DNA of 64,000 bases, taken from Vreelandella azerica (GTDB taxonomy: Bacteria; Pseudomonadota; Gammaproteobacteria; Pseudomonadales; Halomonadaceae). Each line of letters opens with the position of its first letter. Positions within the stretch are counted from its first letter, which is position 1. The translations under genes and the position numbers were made by a program. Positions 41,375-56,914 of this stretch are shown one piece after another. The stretch spans positions 124,001 to 188,000 of the forward strand of contig NZ_JABFHI010000003.1 of NCBI RefSeq assembly GCF_013112225.1, read 5' to 3'. The notes below the pieces were generated by a model. It saw nothing but the letters and a program-made list of their open reading frames with translations. It was not told where the DNA came from and searched no databases.

Positions 41375-42007
41375 ATGGCCAAAGAACCACAAACCCCACT
41401 CGATGATGAACTGGCTCGCCACGAGCAGGAATCCGAGACCCCTGAACAGGAGGCTGAAGAACGCCTGGCTGAAGGTGAGCTCGAAAGCCTGATTGACGAT
41501 GAAGGGGACACCATCGATACAGCCGACGATAACCCGGAAGCTCAGGTGCTGGCTGCTCAGGTGGAAGAGCTTGAGCAAAGCCTGGCCGAGGCCAAGGATC
41601 AAGCCCTGCGCGCGGCTGCGGAAGCGCAGAACGTACGTCGGCGCGCCGAGCAGGAAGCCGAGAAAGCACGCAAGTTTGCGCTGGAAAAATTTATCAAGGA
41701 ACTGCTGCCCGTGGTGGATAGCCTTGAGAAAGCGCTGGAAAACATGCAGGAAGAAGCCTCAGAGGTACACCGTGAAGGTGTCTCCATGACGCTGAAAATG
41801 CAGCTGGATGTATTGAACAAATTCGGCGTTGAAGTGATTGAACCCCACGGCGAGCCCTTTGATCCGCAGGTGCATGAAGCCATGACCATGGTACCTAACC
41901 CTGATCTGGAGCCGAATACGGTAATGGACGTGATGCAGAAAGGGTATCTACTTAATGGCCGTCTGGTGCGCCCGGCAATGGTGGTAGTGAGCCAAAAAGC
42001 GGGATAA
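41375..42007 (+). CDS. grpE: Nucleotide exchange factor GrpE
   Basis: 210 residues. Co-chaperone that releases ADP from DnaK. Acidic unstructured N-terminus (to about 55), long dimerisation helix (about 60-140, [20 protein letters not shown]), and the C-terminal beta-wing head with [20 protein letters not shown] and [17 protein letters not shown] 41375 with AGGAG six bases upstream; an ATG 15 nt earlier has no site. It has its own heat-shock promoter and is followed by dnaK, which has a separate one. Intact. Confidence 0.97.
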   Translation: MAKEPQTPLDDELARHEQESETPEQEAEERLAEGELESLIDDEGDTIDTADDNPEAQVLAAQVEELEQSLAEAKDQALRAAAEAQNVRRRAEQEAEKARKFALEKFIKELLPVVDSLEKALENMQEEASEVHREGVSMTLKMQLDVLNKFGVEVIEPHGEPFDPQVHEAMTMVPNPDLEPNTVMDVMQKGYLLNGRLVRPAMVVVSQKAG

Positions 42008-42022
42008 CCAAGCGAAAGGGCC

Positions 42023-42050
42023 CTTGAAATGCTGTCAGTGGCCCCCAAAT
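42023..42050 (+). promoter_or_regulatory. Sigma-32 heat-shock promoter of dnaK
   Basis: CTTGAAA (42023-42029), 13-bp spacer, CCCCAAAT (42043-42050) within the 142-nt grpE-dnaK gap. Confidence 0.85.
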
Positions 42051-42149
42051 AGAATAGCAACCACGCGGTATGGCTAATATTTAGCAGCCGCTATTACTCA
42101 GACGACATTTTTGTCATCCGTTTCCAAATACGAATTCGAGGTTTCTACT

Positions 42150-44078
42150 ATGGGACGCATTATTGGTATTGACCTGGGCACCACCAACTCTTGTGTGGCA
42201 GTGCTCGACGGCGATAGCGCCAAGGTCATCGAAAACGCAGAAGGCGGCCGCACTACGCCGTCCATCATCGCCTACACTGACGACGGCGAAACGCTGGTCG
42301 GTCAGGCCGCCAAGCGCCAAGCGGTGACTAACCCGGAAAACACCCTGTACGCCATCAAGCGTCTGATCGGTCGTCGTTTCAAGGACGACGTCGTTCAGAA
42401 AGACATCAAGATGGTGCCTTACAAGATTACAGAAGCCGATAACGGCGATGCCTGGGTTGACGTAAAAGGCAAAAAGATGGCACCCCCGCAGGTCAGCGCG
42501 GAAGTGCTTAAGAAAATGAAGAAAACCGCCGAAGATTATCTCGGCGAAGAAGTGACTGAAGCGGTCATTACCGTGCCAGCTTACTTTAATGACAGCCAGC
42601 GTCAGGCCACCAAGGATGCCGGACGCATTGCTGGTCTTGAAGTCAAGCGCATCATCAATGAGCCGACGGCTGCCGCCCTGGCCTACGGTATGGATAAGTC
42701 ACGTGGTGATAAAACCATCGCGGTCTATGACTTGGGCGGCGGTACCTTCGATATCTCAATTATCGAAGTCGCTGACGTTGATGGCGAAACCCAGTTTGAA
42801 GTGTTGGCGACCAACGGTGACACCTTCCTGGGCGGTGAAGATTTCGATCTGGCGCTGATCAACTATCTGGTTGACCAGTTCAAGGCAGATAGCGGTATGG
42901 ATCTTTCCGGCGACAACCTGGCCATGCAGCGCCTGAAAGAAGCCGCCGAGAAAGCCAAGATCGAGCTTTCAAGCGCTCAGCAGACCGACGTCAATCTGCC
43001 GTATATCACTGCAGATAACACCGGACCCAAGCACCTGAACGTCAAGGTGACCCGCGCCAAGCTGGAATCGCTGGTGGAAGACCTGGTTCAGCGTTCGCTG
43101 GAGCCCTGCAAGGTGGCCCTGAAAGATGCTGGCCTGTCTGCAGGTGATGTGGATGAAGTGATTCTGGTCGGTGGCCAGACGCGTATGCCGCAGGTTCAGC
43201 AGAAAGTGGCTGACTTCTTCGGTAAGGACGCTCGCAAGGACGTCAACCCGGATGAAGCTGTGGCCGTCGGTGCGGCAATCCAAGGTGGTGTTCTGGGCGG
43301 TGACGTTAAAGACGTACTGCTGCTCGACGTTACTCCGCTGACCCTGGGTATCGAAACCATGGGCGGCGTGATGACACCGCTGATCGAGAAAAACACCACC
43401 ATCCCGACCAAGAAGACGCAAACCTTCTCCACGGCGGATGATAACCAGACAGCGGTCACCATTCACGCGGTACAGGGTGAGCGCAAGCAGGTGTCGCAGA
43501 ATAAATCGCTGGGCCGTTTTGACCTCGCTGATATTCCGCCGGCACCGCGCGGTGTTCCGCAGATTGAAGTCGCCTTTGATCTGGATGCCAACGGTATCCT
43601 GAACGTTTCGGCGAAAGATAAGGCCACTGGTAAAGAGCAGTCGATTGTCATCAAGGCCTCTAGTGGTCTGACCGATGATGAAATCGAACAGATGGTACGT
43701 GATGCGGAAGCTCATGCGGACGAAGATAAAAAGTTCGAAGAGCTGGTGCAGCTGCGCAATCAGGCAGATGGCATGATTCATGCCACACGCAAGACGCTGA
43801 CAGAAGCGGGCGACAAGGCGACTGATGACGAGAAGCAGGCCATCGAGACCGCCATTACTGAGCTTGAAGAAGCCATTAAGGGTGACGATCAGGACGATAT
43901 CCAGAAAAAACTGGATACACTGACGGAAGCCTCCGGTCAGCTGGCGCAGAAGATGTACGCCGAGCAGGCTGAAGCCGCGCAGCAGGCAGAGGGTGATGGC
44001 GCCGAAAACGCCAAGCCGGAAGAAGACGTGGTTGACGCTGAATACGAAGAAGTCAACGACGATAAGAAAAAGCAGTAA
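42150..44078 (+). CDS. dnaK: Chaperone protein DnaK (Hsp70)
   Basis: 642 residues (E. coli 638). ATP-driven folding chaperone. Nucleotide-binding domain with [15 protein letters not shown], phosphate-2 loop [13 protein letters not shown] and the adenosine motif [11 protein letters not shown]; linker [15 protein letters not shown]; substrate-binding domain and helical lid; acidic end with [12 protein letters not shown], the usual DnaK C-terminus. ATG 42150 is chosen on family alignment ([10 protein letters not shown]), with GAGG nine bases upstream; the frame is open to 42111. dnaJ follows after a 127-nt gap that holds a hairpin. Intact. Confidence 0.98.
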   Translation: MGRIIGIDLGTTNSCVAVLDGDSAKVIENAEGGRTTPSIIAYTDDGETLVGQAAKRQAVTNPENTLYAIKRLIGRRFKDDVVQKDIKMVPYKITEADNGDAWVDVKGKKMAPPQVSAEVLKKMKKTAEDYLGEEVTEAVITVPAYFNDSQRQATKDAGRIAGLEVKRIINEPTAAALAYGMDKSRGDKTIAVYDLGGGTFDISIIEVADVDGETQFEVLATNGDTFLGGEDFDLALINYLVDQFKADSGMDLSGDNLAMQRLKEAAEKAKIELSSAQQTDVNLPYITADNTGPKHLNVKVTRAKLESLVEDLVQRSLEPCKVALKDAGLSAGDVDEVILVGGQTRMPQVQQKVADFFGKDARKDVNPDEAVAVGAAIQGGVLGGDVKDVLLLDVTPLTLGIETMGGVMTPLIEKNTTIPTKKTQTFSTADDNQTAVTIHAVQGERKQVSQNKSLGRFDLADIPPAPRGVPQIEVAFDLDANGILNVSAKDKATGKEQSIVIKASSGLTDDEIEQMVRDAEAHADEDKKFEELVQLRNQADGMIHATRKTLTEAGDKATDDEKQAIETAITELEEAIKGDDQDDIQKKLDTLTEASGQLAQKMYAEQAEAAQQAEGDGAENAKPEEDVVDAEYEEVNDDKKKQ

Positions 44079-44107
44079 ACACCCTCTTTCTGTCCAGGAA
44101 AGTGGTG

Positions 44108-44129
44108 ACGCGGGAGGCAACTCCCGCGT
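44108..44129 (+). terminator. Hairpin between dnaK and dnaJ
   Basis: Perfect 9-bp stem ACGCGGGAG/CTCCCGCGT closed by a GCAA tetraloop, followed by a weak T-tract. Probably attenuates read-through into dnaJ or stabilises the dnaK mRNA 3' end. Confidence 0.65.
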
Positions 44130-44205
44130 TGCTGTTTCCGGTCATGACGTTTGAATGAATGCGTAGCTAATCAGAATGTATAGCTAACCAGGAGGCGTAG
44201 GACCC

Positions 44206-46288
<2,083 letters not shown>

Positions 46289-46588
46289 GCGCCTTCAACG
46301 TTTCGACGGCGATAAGGGCTAGTCGAAGGTCGATAAATCCTGTAGTATTCACAAAATTTTGCCCGGGTGGCTACCCAAGTACCCTAGAATACAGCGCTTG
46401 TTGCGCTGGCCACATTTAGCGATGCCAGCAGCATGCAGCACTATAGCGAAGAACAACAAGCGGGATGAGACCGGTTTTTTAATCGGCTTCGTCCCGCTTT
46501 TTTACGACCCGATGGTTGCCCAGCCACCATTATCATCAGATTGCCGAGCCTGCGCCTTGCGGCGCCTACCAGCATGGGAGGACTTGTC
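46289..46588 (+). promoter_or_regulatory. carAB leader region with candidate leader peptide and terminator
   Basis: 300 nt without a main gene. ATG 46433-TGA 46468 could code the 11-residue peptide MQHYSEEQQAG, with no strong ribosome site before it. Its stop codon lies in the 5' arm of a strong terminator hairpin (46458-46468 with 46489-46499, then six T). The hairpin may simply end dapB transcription, or act as an attenuator before carA, as proposed for the Pseudomonas carAB leader. Confidence 0.6.
46458..46503 (+). terminator. Intrinsic terminator in the dapB-carA gap
   Basis: Arms AAGCGGGATGA and TCGTCCCGCTT (one G-U pair) plus an inner CCG/CGG, a T6 in the loop and T6 after the stem, 86 nt before the carA start. 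Confidence 0.88.
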
Positions 46589-47749
46589 TTGAATAACCCC
46601 GCATTGAGCAAACCCGCAATATTGGCCCTGGAAGATGGCAGCATATTCCACGGAACGGCGATAGGCGCCGAAGGACAAACCAGCGGTGAGGTGGTGTTCA
46701 ATACGGCCATGACCGGCTACCAGGAAATTCTTACCGACCCCTCCTACACCCGCCAGATCGTTACCCTGACCTACCCCCATATCGGCAACACCGGCGTTAA
46801 CGCTGAAGACGTTGAGTCTGGCGCCATTGCGGCGGCGGGGCTGGTGATTCGTGATTTGCCGCTGTTGGCTAGCAGTTTCCGTTCCGAGCAGACCCTGTCT
46901 GATTATCTGGTCAGCCAGAACGTATTGGGCATTGCCGATATTGATACTCGCCGTTTAACCCGGATTCTGCGCGATAAAGGCGCTCAGAACGGCGCGATTC
47001 TGGCAGGCGCAGACGCAGAGGGTGACGATGCGGTAGAGCGGGCGCTGGCCGCTGCCAAGGCGTTTCCTGGGCTAAAGGGGATGGATCTGGCCAAGGTGGT
47101 GTCCTGCCAGTCGTCCTATGAATGGAGCGAAGGTGAGTGGACCCTGGGTGAGGGTTACGCCGACACCACCCAAAGCGAACGCCCCTTCCATGTGGTCGCC
47201 TACGACTACGGCGTTAAGCGCAACATCCTGCGCATGCTGGCTTCCCGTGGCTGCCGCTTGACCATAGTGCCCGCGCAGACGCCGGCTGCTGAGGTACTGG
47301 CCATGCAGCCGGACGGTATCTTCCTGGCCAACGGCCCGGGTGACCCTGAGCCCTGTGATTACGCCATCAAGGCCATTCAAGAGGTGCTGGAAACCGAGGT
47401 GCCGGTCTTTGGTATCTGCCTGGGCCACCAGCTGCTGGCATTGGCGTCTGGCGCCAAAACTATCAAGATGAGCCACGGCCATCATGGTGCCAACCACCCG
47501 GTTCAGGATCTGGATAGTGGAAAAGTGATGATTACCAGCCAGAACCATGGGTTTGCCGCCGATGAAGCCAGCCTGCCTGCCAACCTGCGCGCCACCCATC
47601 GTTCACTGTTTGATGGCACTTTGCAGGGCATTGAGCGTACCGACCGGCCGGCCTTCAGCTTCCAGGGGCACCCTGAAGCCAGCCCCGGCCCGCGCGATGT
47701 GGCGCCGCTGTTTGACCGCTTTGTTGCCATGATGCAGGCGCGTCGCTAA
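46589..47749 (+). CDS. carA: Carbamoyl-phosphate synthase small (glutaminase) subunit
   Basis: 386 residues. Hydrolyses glutamine and passes ammonia to CarB for carbamoyl phosphate, the precursor of arginine and pyrimidines. N-terminal CarA domain ([17 protein letters not shown] ... [16 protein letters not shown]) and C-terminal class I glutaminase with the nucleophile Cys in [13 protein letters not shown] and the His-Glu pair in [11 protein letters not shown]. The start is TTG 46589: GGGAGGA is six bases upstream, whereas the ATG at 46574 overlaps that site and has none of its own. carB follows after 68 nt. Intact. Confidence 0.96.
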   Translation: MNNPALSKPAILALEDGSIFHGTAIGAEGQTSGEVVFNTAMTGYQEILTDPSYTRQIVTLTYPHIGNTGVNAEDVESGAIAAAGLVIRDLPLLASSFRSEQTLSDYLVSQNVLGIADIDTRRLTRILRDKGAQNGAILAGADAEGDDAVERALAAAKAFPGLKGMDLAKVVSCQSSYEWSEGEWTLGEGYADTTQSERPFHVVAYDYGVKRNILRMLASRGCRLTIVPAQTPAAEVLAMQPDGIFLANGPGDPEPCDYAIKAIQEVLETEVPVFGICLGHQLLALASGAKTIKMSHGHHGANHPVQDLDSGKVMITSQNHGFAADEASLPANLRATHRSLFDGTLQGIERTDRPAFSFQGHPEASPGPRDVAPLFDRFVAMMQARR

Positions 47750-47817
47750 CCGGCCAGCACACTTATTCAGGGTCAGGAAGCATCTGATTCATCGTCATCA
47801 TTTTTGCGGGAACCGAT

Positions 47818-51043
<3,226 letters not shown>

Positions 51044-51047
<4 letters not shown>

Positions 51048-51520
51048 ATAAGGTCCCGATGACGGTTGCGGGAGAACAAAGCCTTCGTGAAGAACTCAAT
51101 CACCTGAAGGGCGAAGCTCGTCCTAAAGTGATTGCCGCTATCGCGGAAGCGCGTGAGCACGGCGACCTTAAGGAAAACGCCGAATATCATGCGGCGCGTG
51201 AGCAGCAGGGGTTTATCGAAGGGCGTATCCAGGAAATCGAGAGCAAGCTCTCCAGCGCCCAGGTCATTGATGTGACCAAGTTGCCGCAAACCGGCAAGGT
51301 AATTTTTGGCGTCACGGTTGAGTTGCTCAATCTGGATACCGACGAGCAGGTGACCTACCGCATCGTGGGTGAGGACGAAGCCAATATTAAAGAAGGGCGT
51401 ATTTCAGTGACATCACCCATCGCTCGTGCCTTGATTGGCAAAGAAGAGGGCGATGTTGTCATGGTCAAGACGCCCGGCGGCGACGTTGAATATGAAATTG
51501 AAGGTGTTGAACACCTTTGA
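51044..51520 (+). CDS. greA: Transcription elongation factor GreA
   Basis: 158 residues. Stimulates transcript cleavage by backtracked RNA polymerase. N-terminal antiparallel coiled coil (about 10-75) with the acidic tip [20 protein letters not shown], whose Asp and Glu reach the polymerase active site; C-terminal FKBP-like domain (about 80-158) with [17 protein letters not shown] overlaps the carB stop, so carAB-greA form one operon, ended by the terminator at 51539. Intact. Confidence 0.97.
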
Positions 51521-51538
51521 TTGAGCCATAAAAAAATA

Positions 51539-51573
51539 CCCCGCTGCCAACTCAGGCAGTGGGGCATGTTTTT
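51539..51573 (+). terminator. greA terminator
   Basis: Stem CCCCGCTGCC/GGCAGTGGGG (one G-T pair; 51539-51548 and 51555-51564) with a T5 tract, preceded by an A7 run that could serve the opposite strand (yhbY) too. Confidence 0.9.
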
Positions 51574-51623
51574 ATAGATGGCTTACTTATTAGCGGCAAG
51601 ATTTAGCTGTTGCCGTCAAGTGC

Positions 51624-51962
51624 CTAAAAACGTCCGTGGTGATTTTCGAAACGGCTGATATTGGAAAGCTTGGGGTTGGCCTGCGGGTTGCGGCGATAGA
51701 GCAGGGCCATCTTGCCTATGGTCTGAACCAGCTCAGCCTTGGCATTGCCGGGTAGTTCCGCCAACAGGTTTTCAAGTATGGCGGCGCGATCCTCGCGTTC
51801 AGGAATGGCCAGTTTCACCTTGATCAGTTCATGGTCGCGCAGTGCGCGGTCGAGTTCCGCCAGCAAATTCTCTGAAACGCCGTTTTCAGAAACGGTCACC
51901 ACCGGGTTGAGGTGATGGCCAATGCTGCGAAATGCTTTTTTTTGTGCCTGTGACAAGCTCAT
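51624..51962 (-). CDS. yhbY: RNA-binding CRM-domain protein YhbY
   Basis: 112 residues. Single CRM domain protein linked to large-subunit ribosome assembly. Seen: [19 protein letters not shown], an amphipathic [20 protein letters not shown] and the YhbY-type [20 protein letters not shown]. Compared with E. coli YhbY (97 residues) it has a short extra tail [13 protein letters not shown]. It is divergent from rlmE with a 99-nt gap, the conserved yhbY/rlmE/ftsH order. Intact. Confidence 0.94.
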   Translation of the reverse strand: MSLSQAQKKAFRSIGHHLNPVVTVSENGVSENLLAELDRALRDHELIKVKLAIPEREDRAAILENLLAELPGNAKAELVQTIGKMALLYRRNPQANPKLSNISRFENHHGRF

Positions 51963-52061
51963 GGTATCGTGCGGTATCCCAGTTTGCGCTTAACGTTCCA
52001 TCTTACGGTGAAATGCCGCAAGGTGAAAGCACCTATCCTGACTTCCACCATCAGATTTCTT

Positions 52062-52709
52062 ATGCAGCAAAAGCCTAAAGACCGTAAACAGCAGGCAAGC
52101 AAGACCAGCGCAAGCTGGATGAAAGAGCATTTTGACGACCCTTACGTCAAACAGAGCTGGCAGGATGGGTACCGCTCCCGTGCTAGCTATAAACTGTTGG
52201 CACTGGACGACAAGGACAAGCTGTTCCGCCCAGGGATGACGGTGATTGACCTGGGCGCGGCCCCCGGCGGCTGGAGCCAGGTAGCGGCTGAGCGCGTTGG
52301 CGACAAGGGTGTCGTGATTGCCTCGGATATTCTGGAAATGGATGCGCTGGCAGGCGTTGATTTCATTCAGGGCGACTTTACCGAAGAGCAGGTGCTTAAC
52401 GCGATTCTTGATCGCTTGCAGAATCGCCCTGTTGACCTTGTGATGTCGGATATGGCCCCCAATATGAGTGGTATGGCGGCGATTGATCAACCTCAGGCAA
52501 TGTATCTTGTCGAGCTGGCACTGGAGTTGGCGCGTGATACCCTGTCTCCAGGTGGGCGCTTTCTGGCCAAGGTGTTCCAGGGTGAGGGTTTTGATGACTA
52601 CCTTAAGGCACTACGTAATGATTTTCAGCGCGTGGTCACCCGTAAGCCAGACGCCTCTCGGGCGCGTTCCCGGGAAGTCTATCTGCTGGCTGAAGGTTTC
52701 AAAAAGTAA
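52062..52709 (+). CDS. rlmE: 23S rRNA (uridine(2552)-2'-O)-methyltransferase RlmE
   Basis: 215 residues (E. coli FtsJ/RrmJ 209). Methylates the A-loop of 23S rRNA; heat-shock regulated in E. coli. SAM motif [17 protein letters not shown]; catalytic K-D-K-E tetrad visible as Lys in RASYKLL, Asp in [11 protein letters not shown], Lys in [10 protein letters not shown] and Glu in [10 protein letters not shown]. The start is ATG 52062 by family length; no strong ribosome site is visible before it, and the frame is open to 51969. I see no sigma-32 box in front. Intact. Confidence 0.95.
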   Translation: MQQKPKDRKQQASKTSASWMKEHFDDPYVKQSWQDGYRSRASYKLLALDDKDKLFRPGMTVIDLGAAPGGWSQVAAERVGDKGVVIASDILEMDALAGVDFIQGDFTEEQVLNAILDRLQNRPVDLVMSDMAPNMSGMAAIDQPQAMYLVELALELARDTLSPGGRFLAKVFQGEGFDDYLKALRNDFQRVVTRKPDASRARSREVYLLAEGFKK

Positions 52710-52961
52710 TACTCTGACTCATAGGTAAAAGAGGCTTTAATGATTGATAGCGACAGGCTATCATCTTGATAGATATAAACCTTGTCGCACTCCGTGTCTA
52801 AGTTGTGTCAAAGTATGTCTTGCATAATGACGGTTTTTGATCAAGTTTGATGCATATGGCCCAAAGCGACATCTGCTTTGGCAATGGTTGAACGCTTGCT
52901 GCTGGTGTATTGTCTCAGTAACGAGTGTTAACCGAAAGATTCTTGTAATGAGGGTAGCCCC

Positions 52962-54995
52962 TTGAATGATATGGCAAAGAACCTGATTCTCTGGTTGGTC
53001 ATCGCAGCAGTACTGCTGACGGTGTTCAATAATTTCAGCACCGAAGCGCCGACACAGACCATGAACTATTCACAGTTCGTGCAGCAGGTGCAAAATCAGC
53101 AGGTGCGCAGCGTCACTATTGATGGTTATACCATCAACGGTGAGCGTAGCGACGGTTCAAGCTTCCAGACGATTCGTCCGGCAGCGGAAGACCCTAAACT
53201 GATGGATGATCTCCTGGCCAACGACGTAACCGTTGTAGGTAAGGAGCCTGATCAGCAAAGCATCTGGACGCGCTTGCTGATTGCCAGCTTCCCGATTCTG
53301 CTGATACTGGCTATTTTCATGTTCTTCATGCGCCAGATGCAGGGCGGTGCCGGTGGTGGTAAAGGCGGGCCGATGAGTTTTGGTAAATCCAAGGCTAAAT
53401 TGCTCTCCCAAGATCAGATAAAGACGACTTTCGCCGATGTGGCAGGCTGCGATGAAGCCAAGGAAGAAGTGGAAGAACTGGTCGACTTCCTGCGCGACCC
53501 GACCAAGTTCCAGCGTCTGGGCGGCACCATCCCGCGCGGTGTCTTGATGGTCGGGCCTCCAGGTACGGGTAAAACGCTATTGGCCAAGTCGATTGCCGGT
53601 GAAGCTAAGGTGCCGTTTTTCTCGATCTCTGGTTCGGATTTCGTTGAAATGTTTGTGGGTGTCGGCGCTTCACGTGTACGTGACATGTTCGAACAGGCCA
53701 AGAAACAGGCACCCTGCATTATCTTTATTGACGAGATTGATGCGGTAGGCCGTTCGCGTGGTGCTGGCATGGGCGGCGGTAACGACGAGCGCGAACAGAC
53801 GCTCAACCAGCTGCTGGTTGAAATGGATGGTTTTGAGGCTAATGAAGGCATCATTGTTATCGCCGCCACTAACCGCCCTGACGTGCTTGATCCGGCGTTG
53901 ATGCGTCCGGGCCGCTTTGACCGCCAGGTTACGGTAGGCCTGCCGGATATTCGGGGTCGTGAGCACATTCTGGGCGTTCACCTGCGCAAGGTGCCGCTGG
54001 CGGAAGATGTCAAACCGCAGCTGATTGCCCGCGGTACGCCTGGCTTCTCCGGCGCGGATCTGGCCAACCTTGTCAACGAGGCAGCCTTGTTTGCGGCACG
54101 TGGCAACAAGCGTCTGGTGGGCATGGATGAGCTTGAGCAGGCCAAAGACAAGATCATGATGGGCGCAGAGCGCAAATCCATGGTCATGACCAGCAAAGAG
54201 AAGCTGAACACGGCCTATCACGAATCAGGCCATGCGATTATTGGTCTGGTGATGCCTGAGCATGATCCGGTCTACAAGGTGACCATCATTCCTCGCGGTC
54301 GTGCGCTGGGTGTCACCATGTTCCTGCCGGAGGAAGATCGCTACAGCCTGTCACGCCAGCAGATCATCAGCCAGATTTGCTCGCTGTTCGGAGGACGTAT
54401 TGCCGAAGAGATGACGCTTGGGCCAAACGGTGTCACCACAGGGGCATCCAACGACATCAAGCGTGCGACCGAGCTTGCCCACAATATGGTGGCCAAGTGG
54501 GGGCTTTCCGATGAAATGGGGCCGATTCTTTACGACGAAGATGAATCGCACCAGTTCCTCGGTTCAAGCCAGGGCGGCGCCAAGATGAAGTCGGGTGAAA
54601 CCACCACGCGTCTGGATAAGGAAGTCCGCAAGATTATTGATGGTTGCTACGAGCAAGCGCAAAAGATTCTTGAAGACAACCGCGATAAGCTTGATGCCAT
54701 GGCAGATGCCTTGATGAAATACGAGACCATCGATGCCAGCCAGCTGAAGGATATTATGGAAGGCCGTACGCCGCGTCCTCCGGAAGACTGGAATGAAGGC
54801 GATTCATCCGGTGGTGGTTCGCCGGTAACCGGCAAGCAGTCTTCTGAAGAGCCTAAGGAAGAAGTGTCGGGTAATAGCGGTAACGGCACTGATGGCGGCG
54901 CTGACGATAAGGGCAATGATATTGGGGATGAAAGTGACGAAGACGGACCACGTCGCCGTCCTTCTGACCCCCTAGGAGGCCCAGCCGGACCCTGA
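52962..54995 (+). CDS. ftsH: ATP-dependent zinc metalloprotease FtsH
   Basis: 677 residues (E. coli 644). Membrane-bound AAA+ protease, hexameric, that degrades sigma-32, LpxC and misfolded membrane proteins. Two TM helices (about 5-24 and 106-125) enclosing a periplasmic domain; Walker [13 protein letters not shown]; Walker [12 protein letters not shown]; second region of homology [20 protein letters not shown]; zinc site HESGH at about 420-424; C-terminal coiled coil, then an extended Ser/Gly/Asp-rich tail of about 70 residues. The start is TTG 52962 with AGGG seven bases upstream, matching the E. coli N-terminus [17 protein letters not shown] 52971 is the alternative. A terminator lies between it and folP. 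The 252-nt gap before it (52710-52961) shows no gene and no promoter I can name. Confidence 0.97.
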   Translation: MNDMAKNLILWLVIAAVLLTVFNNFSTEAPTQTMNYSQFVQQVQNQQVRSVTIDGYTINGERSDGSSFQTIRPAAEDPKLMDDLLANDVTVVGKEPDQQSIWTRLLIASFPILLILAIFMFFMRQMQGGAGGGKGGPMSFGKSKAKLLSQDQIKTTFADVAGCDEAKEEVEELVDFLRDPTKFQRLGGTIPRGVLMVGPPGTGKTLLAKSIAGEAKVPFFSISGSDFVEMFVGVGASRVRDMFEQAKKQAPCIIFIDEIDAVGRSRGAGMGGGNDEREQTLNQLLVEMDGFEANEGIIVIAATNRPDVLDPALMRPGRFDRQVTVGLPDIRGREHILGVHLRKVPLAEDVKPQLIARGTPGFSGADLANLVNEAALFAARGNKRLVGMDELEQAKDKIMMGAERKSMVMTSKEKLNTAYHESGHAIIGLVMPEHDPVYKVTIIPRGRALGVTMFLPEEDRYSLSRQQIISQICSLFGGRIAEEMTLGPNGVTTGASNDIKRATELAHNMVAKWGLSDEMGPILYDEDESHQFLGSSQGGAKMKSGETTTRLDKEVRKIIDGCYEQAQKILEDNRDKLDAMADALMKYETIDASQLKDIMEGRTPRPPEDWNEGDSSGGGSPVTGKQSSEEPKEEVSGNSGNGTDGGADDKGNDIGDESDEDGPRRRPSDPLGGPAGP

Positions 54996-55009
54996 TCCTT
55001 TTGCCAGGC

Positions 55010-55041
55010 AAAAAGGCGCCCCATAACAGGGGCGCCTTTTT
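55010..55041. terminator. Bidirectional-looking terminator after ftsH
   Basis: 13-bp perfect stem AAAAAGGCGCCCC/GGGGCGCCTTTTT (55010-55022 and 55029-55041) with a six-base loop. It separates ftsH from folP, which are co-transcribed in E. coli. Confidence 0.94.
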
Positions 55042-55131
55042 GTTCGTCTTGAAAAGGTATTGCTCGACAGTTCTTTGCTTCCATATCTTCAGATGGTTTC
55101 TGTCCACTTTTTTACTTGACCAGGCGGTTGC

Positions 55132-56085
55132 ATGATCTCAAATACTTCATCAATTTCAGCGCCTACTTCAACTCTAATCTCTTCTCCAACTCGAACCCCT
55201 TCTCCAGTAGATGTCAATGTGCCCGCAGACGGTGAGCAGTTGCGTTGTGGTCGTCATTTATTGGATCTCTCCTTTCCACGAGTCATGGGGATCCTGAATG
55301 TCACTCCTGATTCTTTCTCGGATGGTGGGCAGCATGCCTCACTGGATGAGGCCTTGCGCCACGCTGAACGCATGCTGGCTGAAGGTGCGGCGATTATTGA
55401 CGTTGGCGGTGAGTCAACGCGCCCGGGCGCCTCGCCGGTGGCAGAACAGCAGGAGCTTGATCGTGTTGCCCCTGTGGTAGAAGCGCTTGTGCGCGAACTG
55501 GATGCGCTGGTGTCGGTGGATACCAGCCGTGCCAGCGTCATGCGTGAAGTAACCGCGCTGGGAGCGGGTATGCTGAATGACGTGCGTGCCCTGGAGTTGG
55601 AGGGTGCCTTGTCTGCCGCCGCTGCCAGTGCTTTGCCGGTGTGCTTGATGCACCGTCAGGGTGAGCCTCAGACCATGCAGCAAGCACCCCGCTATGAGTG
55701 TGCCATTGAAGATGAGGTCGCGGATTACCTTATGCAGCGCATGGAAATATGTGAAGCGGCAGGCTTGCGCAAGAACAGATTGCTGTTGGATCCGGGGTTC
55801 GGTTTTGGTAAGACGGTTGAACATAACCTGCGCCTGCTTAAGCATATGGAGCGTTTGCGCGCTTTGGGTCGCCCGCTTTTGGTGGGTACGTCACGTAAAA
55901 GCATGATTGGCAAGGTGCTGGAGCGCCCGGTTGAGGAGCGTCTGCCAGGTGGGCTGGCGCTGACGGCTTTAGCCGTTGAGCGCGGTGCGAAAATCCTGCG
56001 CGTGCATGATGTGGCCCCCAATGTAGATGCAGTCAACATGACCTGGGCGGTTATGCAGGAGGGCTGCGGCCGCCAGCAAGATTAG
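55132..56085 (+). CDS. folP: Dihydropteroate synthase
   Basis: 317 residues (E. coli 282). Condenses pABA with 6-hydroxymethyl-dihydropterin diphosphate in folate synthesis; the target of sulfonamides. Motifs VMGILNVTPDSFSDGGQH, IIDVGGESTRPGASPV, VSVDTSRASV, LLLDPGFGFGKTVEHN and LLVGTSRKSMIG. ATG 55132 has AGGCGG before it; the first about 30 residues (a Ser/Thr/Pro-rich stretch) are not part of the conserved fold and could mean a later start, for example at a GTG near 55216. glmM, which follows folP in E. coli and Pseudomonas, is missing here; tpiA comes next after 75 nt. Intact. Confidence 0.95.
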   Translation: MISNTSSISAPTSTLISSPTRTPSPVDVNVPADGEQLRCGRHLLDLSFPRVMGILNVTPDSFSDGGQHASLDEALRHAERMLAEGAAIIDVGGESTRPGASPVAEQQELDRVAPVVEALVRELDALVSVDTSRASVMREVTALGAGMLNDVRALELEGALSAAAASALPVCLMHRQGEPQTMQQAPRYECAIEDEVADYLMQRMEICEAAGLRKNRLLLDPGFGFGKTVEHNLRLLKHMERLRALGRPLLVGTSRKSMIGKVLERPVEERLPGGLALTALAVERGAKILRVHDVAPNVDAVNMTWAVMQEGCGRQQD

Positions 56086-56160
56086 CAGAGACAGCAATAG
56101 CGGTTGTCTTGCTGGCGTAGCTCCTATACCATTTTGCACCACTTTCTGTGAGGAATTCCT

Positions 56161-56910
56161 ATGCGAACGCCTTTAATTGCCGGTAACTGGAAAATGAACG
56201 GTTCTGCCGAACTCATTCGCCAGTTTGGTGAGCGCTTTGCTCAGGCAGGTTTACCGGAAGCGCTGGATATTACCATTATTCCGCCCTTTCCCTATCTGGA
56301 TGCAGCCCAGCATGCCTTTGAGGGCACCCGGCTTGGGTTGGGCGCACAAACGCTTAATCCCGTTCACTCCGGCGCCCATACAGGTGAAGTGAGTGGCCAG
56401 ATGCTCAAGGAATTCGGCGTTTGCTATGTGTTGATTGGGCACTCTGAGCGTCGCCAGCTTTACCGGGAAACTGATGACCATGTTTATGACCGTACCCAGG
56501 CAGCGCTCAGTGTGGGGTTAACACCTGTTCTATGTGTGGGTGAAACACTCGAAGAGCGCGATGCCGGTGATACCATGCAGGTTGTGCTGCGCCAGGTTGG
56601 CCATGTTATGGCGCGTCTGGAGCCCGCTCAGCGGCAGCAGATAGTCATTGCCTACGAGCCGGTCTGGGCTATTGGTACAGGACGCACCGCCTCTCCTGAG
56701 CAGGCTCAAGAGGTGATGGCCGGTATTCGTGAGTATCAGGCAGGCTTTGATACGCAACTGGCAGCGCAACTGCGCTTGCTTTACGGTGGCAGCATGAACG
56801 CAGGCAACGCGGCTGAGTTATTGGCCCAGCCAGACATCGACGGCGGCCTGGTGGGCGGTGCTTCGCTCAAGGTCGACGACTTCTACGCTATTTGTCAGTC
56901 AGCAGGATAA
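56161..56910 (+). CDS. tpiA: Triosephosphate isomerase
   Basis: 249 residues. Interconverts dihydroxyacetone phosphate and glyceraldehyde 3-phosphate. Active-site residues Asn9 and Lys11 (AGNWKMNG), His94 (LIGHSERRQLYRE) and Glu166 (IAYEPVWAIGTGRTAS), the phosphate-binding LLYGGSMNAGNA and GGLVGGASL. ATG 56161 with TGAGGA upstream. secG starts 4 nt after its stop, as in Pseudomonas. Intact. Confidence 0.98.
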   Translation: MRTPLIAGNWKMNGSAELIRQFGERFAQAGLPEALDITIIPPFPYLDAAQHAFEGTRLGLGAQTLNPVHSGAHTGEVSGQMLKEFGVCYVLIGHSERRQLYRETDDHVYDRTQAALSVGLTPVLCVGETLEERDAGDTMQVVLRQVGHVMARLEPAQRQQIVIAYEPVWAIGTGRTASPEQAQEVMAGIREYQAGFDTQLAAQLRLLYGGSMNAGNAAELLAQPDIDGGLVGGASLKVDDFYAICQSAG

Positions 56911-56914
56911 ACTC

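Noticed and set aside
42969..44120. 383-codon antisense frame inside dnaK
   Set aside because: Shadow of a highly biased, intact dnaK frame.
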